Source of the DNA: Thermoplasmata archaeon
GTDB lineage: Archaea; Thermoplasmatota; Thermoplasmata; Lutacidiplasmatales; UBA184
Reading direction: 5' to 3'
DNA length: 7,682 nt
Assembly (NCBI GenBank): GCA_030044105.1
Contig: JASHWL010000079.1
Span: 1-7,682, forward strand
The notes under the pieces are model-generated. The model saw only the letters and a list, made by a program, of their open reading frames with translations. It searched no databases and was not told where the DNA came from. Every line of letters starts with the position of its first letter. Position 1 is the stretch's first letter. The translations under genes were made by a program, and so were the position numbers. Below, piece by piece: positions 6,525-7,682 of the stretch.

Positions 6525-6529
6525 ACCTC
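6525..6529 (-). promoter_or_regulatory. Shine-Dalgarno-like site of the Fno-like gene
   Basis: GAGGT on the minus strand lies 7 nt before ATG 6517, at normal spacing, and supports that start. Confidence 0.5.
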
Positions 6530-6554
6530 GTCCGACCCGGACGCGGTCGGAGCG

Positions 6555-6562
6555 TCTTAAGT
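6555..6562 (-). promoter_or_regulatory. Possible TATA-like element before the Fno-like gene
   Basis: ACTTAAGA on the minus strand is the only AT-rich patch in the 58-bp spacer and lies about 41 bp before ATG 6517. It would give a leader of about 14 nt. It is a weak match, and the gene may instead be read through from the MDR gene upstream. Confidence 0.35.
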
Positions 6563-6575
6563 CCCGCGCGCCGCG

Positions 6576-7616
6576 TCACGCCGCCGGAGTATTATCGTCC
6601 ATGCGGAGCAGCTGTCGGCCGATGTTCTGGCCGGCGTAGAGCCGGATGAGCCCCTGCGGAGCGTTCCGCAGCCCGACGAGCACGTCGTCCGCCGGCTTGA
6701 GGCGGCCGGACCTCAGGAGCGGCAGCATCGCATCGACCGCCTCGGAAAGCCGCGGGATGTAGTCACGCGCGAGCAGGCCCTCCATCCTCCCGTTGACCAT
6801 GACCAGCTGAAGATAGTGGGAGGGCCCGGGCGGCAGCTCCGTGGCCGGATAGAGCGAGGTCGCGCCGCAGAGCACGATCCGGCCCCCCTGCCGCAGGCGC
6901 TGGATCGCGAGATCCAGCGTCGGACCTCCGTCGTTGTCGAAGAAGATGTCCAGCCCGTCCGGGCACAGCTCGGTCAGCCGCTTCGCGACGTCCTCCGTGT
7001 GGTAGTTGATCGCTCCCTCGACCCCGGCCGCGCGGACGAGCCAGTCGCACTTGGCCACACTGCCGGCGATGCCGATGACCCGGGCCCCTCGGATCTTCGC
7101 GAGCTGGACCGCCAGCGACCCGACGCCCCCCGCGGCACCCGAGATCACGAAGATCTCCCCGGGCTTCGGTTTGGCGATCTCGCTCACGCCGAAGTAGGCC
7201 GCCAGGCCGGTGAGCCCGAACACGCCGATCGCCCAGTCGGGGGGGACCCCCTCCGGCACCCGGTACGTGGGCGCGAATCCGGTGCCGTCCGCGACGCTGT
7301 AGTCCTCCCACCCTGCGCCCCCGTGGACGACATCGCCCACCTTGAACACCGGGTGACGGGACTCCACGATCTCGGAGATCGCGAAGGCCGGCATCGTCTC
7401 GCCGATCTTCGTCGACCCCTCGTTCGCATCGGCCGGATCCGCGCTGCCCATGAGGAGCCGTTGCGTCGGACCGTACGCGAACCACAGATTTCGGGCCAGG
7501 TACTGACCGTCCTCCAACGACGGTACGGTCGTCTCGTTCCACTCGAAGTTCGCTTCGGTGATGTCCCCGCGGGGTCGCTTCGCGAGCAGCCATCGGCGAT
7601 TCGCTCGATCCGGCAT
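6576..7616 (-). CDS. MDR-family NAD(P)H-dependent oxidoreductase (CurA / prostaglandin reductase-like)
   Basis: From ATG 7616 this is a 346-residue, zinc-independent member of the medium-chain dehydrogenase/reductase superfamily, close to the leukotriene B4 dehydrogenase/CurA branch. The start 'NRRWLLAKRPRG' (6-17) is the family's usual N-terminus. 'GLTGLAAYFG' (134-143) precedes the nucleotide-binding loop GAAGGVG (160-166). Then come 'GIAGS' (182-186), 'FDNDGG' (226-231), 'GRIVLCGATSLY' (245-256), and the closing 'LYAGQNIGRQLLR' (326-338). Relatives reduce the C=C bond of enones or related carbonyl compounds with NADPH; the actual substrate is unknown. Where relatives often have 'DPTQR' or 'DPYMR', this protein has GPTQR (49-53). 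The frame stays open upstream to a GTG at 7670, but that lies between the TATA box and the expected transcription start. ATG 7625 is a possible alternative start. Cytoplasmic; it may share a transcript with the Fno-like gene. Confidence 0.9.
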   Translation of the reverse strand: MPDRANRRWLLAKRPRGDITEANFEWNETTVPSLEDGQYLARNLWFAYGPTQRLLMGSADPADANEGSTKIGETMPAFAISEIVESRHPVFKVGDVVHGGAGWEDYSVADGTGFAPTYRVPEGVPPDWAIGVFGLTGLAAYFGVSEIAKPKPGEIFVISGAAGGVGSLAVQLAKIRGARVIGIAGSVAKCDWLVRAAGVEGAINYHTEDVAKRLTELCPDGLDIFFDNDGGPTLDLAIQRLRQGGRIVLCGATSLYPATELPPGPSHYLQLVMVNGRMEGLLARDYIPRLSEAVDAMLPLLRSGRLKPADDVLVGLRNAPQGLIRLYAGQNIGRQLLRMDDNTPAA

Positions 7617-7647
7617 GGAACGCATCCGAGAACGCGGGCAGCCGCGA

Positions 7648-7662
7648 CTCGCGGGTCGCGAG
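7648..7662. promoter_or_regulatory. Inverted repeat near predicted transcription start of the MDR gene
   Basis: CTCGCG-GGT-CGCGAG is a perfect 6-bp inverted repeat with a 3-nt spacer, about 20-25 bp downstream of the TATA box at 7675-7680 and ahead of the start codon. It could be a repressor site over the transcription start or a hairpin in the leader. A second pairing (7643-7648 with 7655-7660) is also possible. Confidence 0.35.
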
Positions 7663-7674
7663 GGAAGCACTCGG

Positions 7675-7680
7675 CTTATA
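7675..7680 (-). promoter_or_regulatory. TATA box of MDR oxidoreductase gene
   Basis: TATAAG on the minus strand, preceded by GG at the window edge, is a good archaeal TATA box. It predicts a transcription start near 7650 and a leader of about 25-35 nt before ATG 7625 or 7616. No Shine-Dalgarno is seen in that leader. Confidence 0.55.
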
Positions 7681-7682
7681 CC

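Noticed and set aside
5825..6649. Plus-strand frame of about 270 codons opposite the Fno-like gene
   Set aside because: Starts within the thermopsin promoter and has Arg/Gly/Asp-rich composition without domains; the minus frame is clearly the Rossmann-fold gene.
7617..7670. N-terminal extension of the MDR gene to GTG 7670
   Set aside because: The added residues are Arg/Ser/Pro-rich and unlike the family's N-terminus, and GTG 7670 lies only about 5 bp from the TATA box, upstream of the expected transcription start.

Overview
This window looks like a piece of a GC-rich (by eye about two thirds G+C) archaeal genome, most likely a member of the Thermoplasmata. Three observations point there. There is a long secreted thermopsin-family (A5) protease-like protein. 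There is a surface protein combining YVTN-type beta-propeller repeats with the 'VTFxExGLPxGTxW' beta-sandwich domain that is common in Thermoplasmata exoproteins. Archaeal TATA-type promoters sit at the expected distance from several start codons, one of them consistent with a leaderless transcript. The lineage call is an inference; no marker gene is present. I see no rRNA, tRNA, CRISPR array or insertion sequence.

Layout, left to right. Positions 3-554 (+) are the 3' end of the propeller-type surface protein. A small cysteine-free, possibly thioredoxin-fold protein follows at 642-1043 (+). It converges, with only 17 bp between the stops, on a two-helix pore-domain-like membrane protein at 1061-1501 (-). 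A 204-bp divergent spacer separates that from a metallo-beta-lactamase-fold hydrolase at 1706-2629 (+). The rest of the window is on the minus strand. In transcription order these are an MDR-family NAD(P)H-dependent oxidoreductase (7616-6576), a small F420-dependent NADP reductase-like protein (6517-5921), the thermopsin-like protein (5780-3279) and an unrecognised 191-residue protein (3262-2687) that begins 16 bp after the thermopsin stop.

How the genes may work together. The thermopsin gene and the 191-residue gene look like a two-gene operon behind one well-formed promoter that has a TATA box, a short leader and a strong Shine-Dalgarno sequence. The two oxidoreductase genes are adjacent and could share transcription, but the second has its own TATA-like and Shine-Dalgarno signals. 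The most interesting non-coding signals are inverted repeats that enclose the TATA boxes of the thermopsin and hydrolase genes. The most interesting proteins are the pore-like protein, which has TGQGPP where a potassium channel has its filter, and the 191-residue thermopsin neighbour. Nothing here is clearly a new multi-gene system; it reads as ordinary chromosomal sequence with a few unusual proteins.
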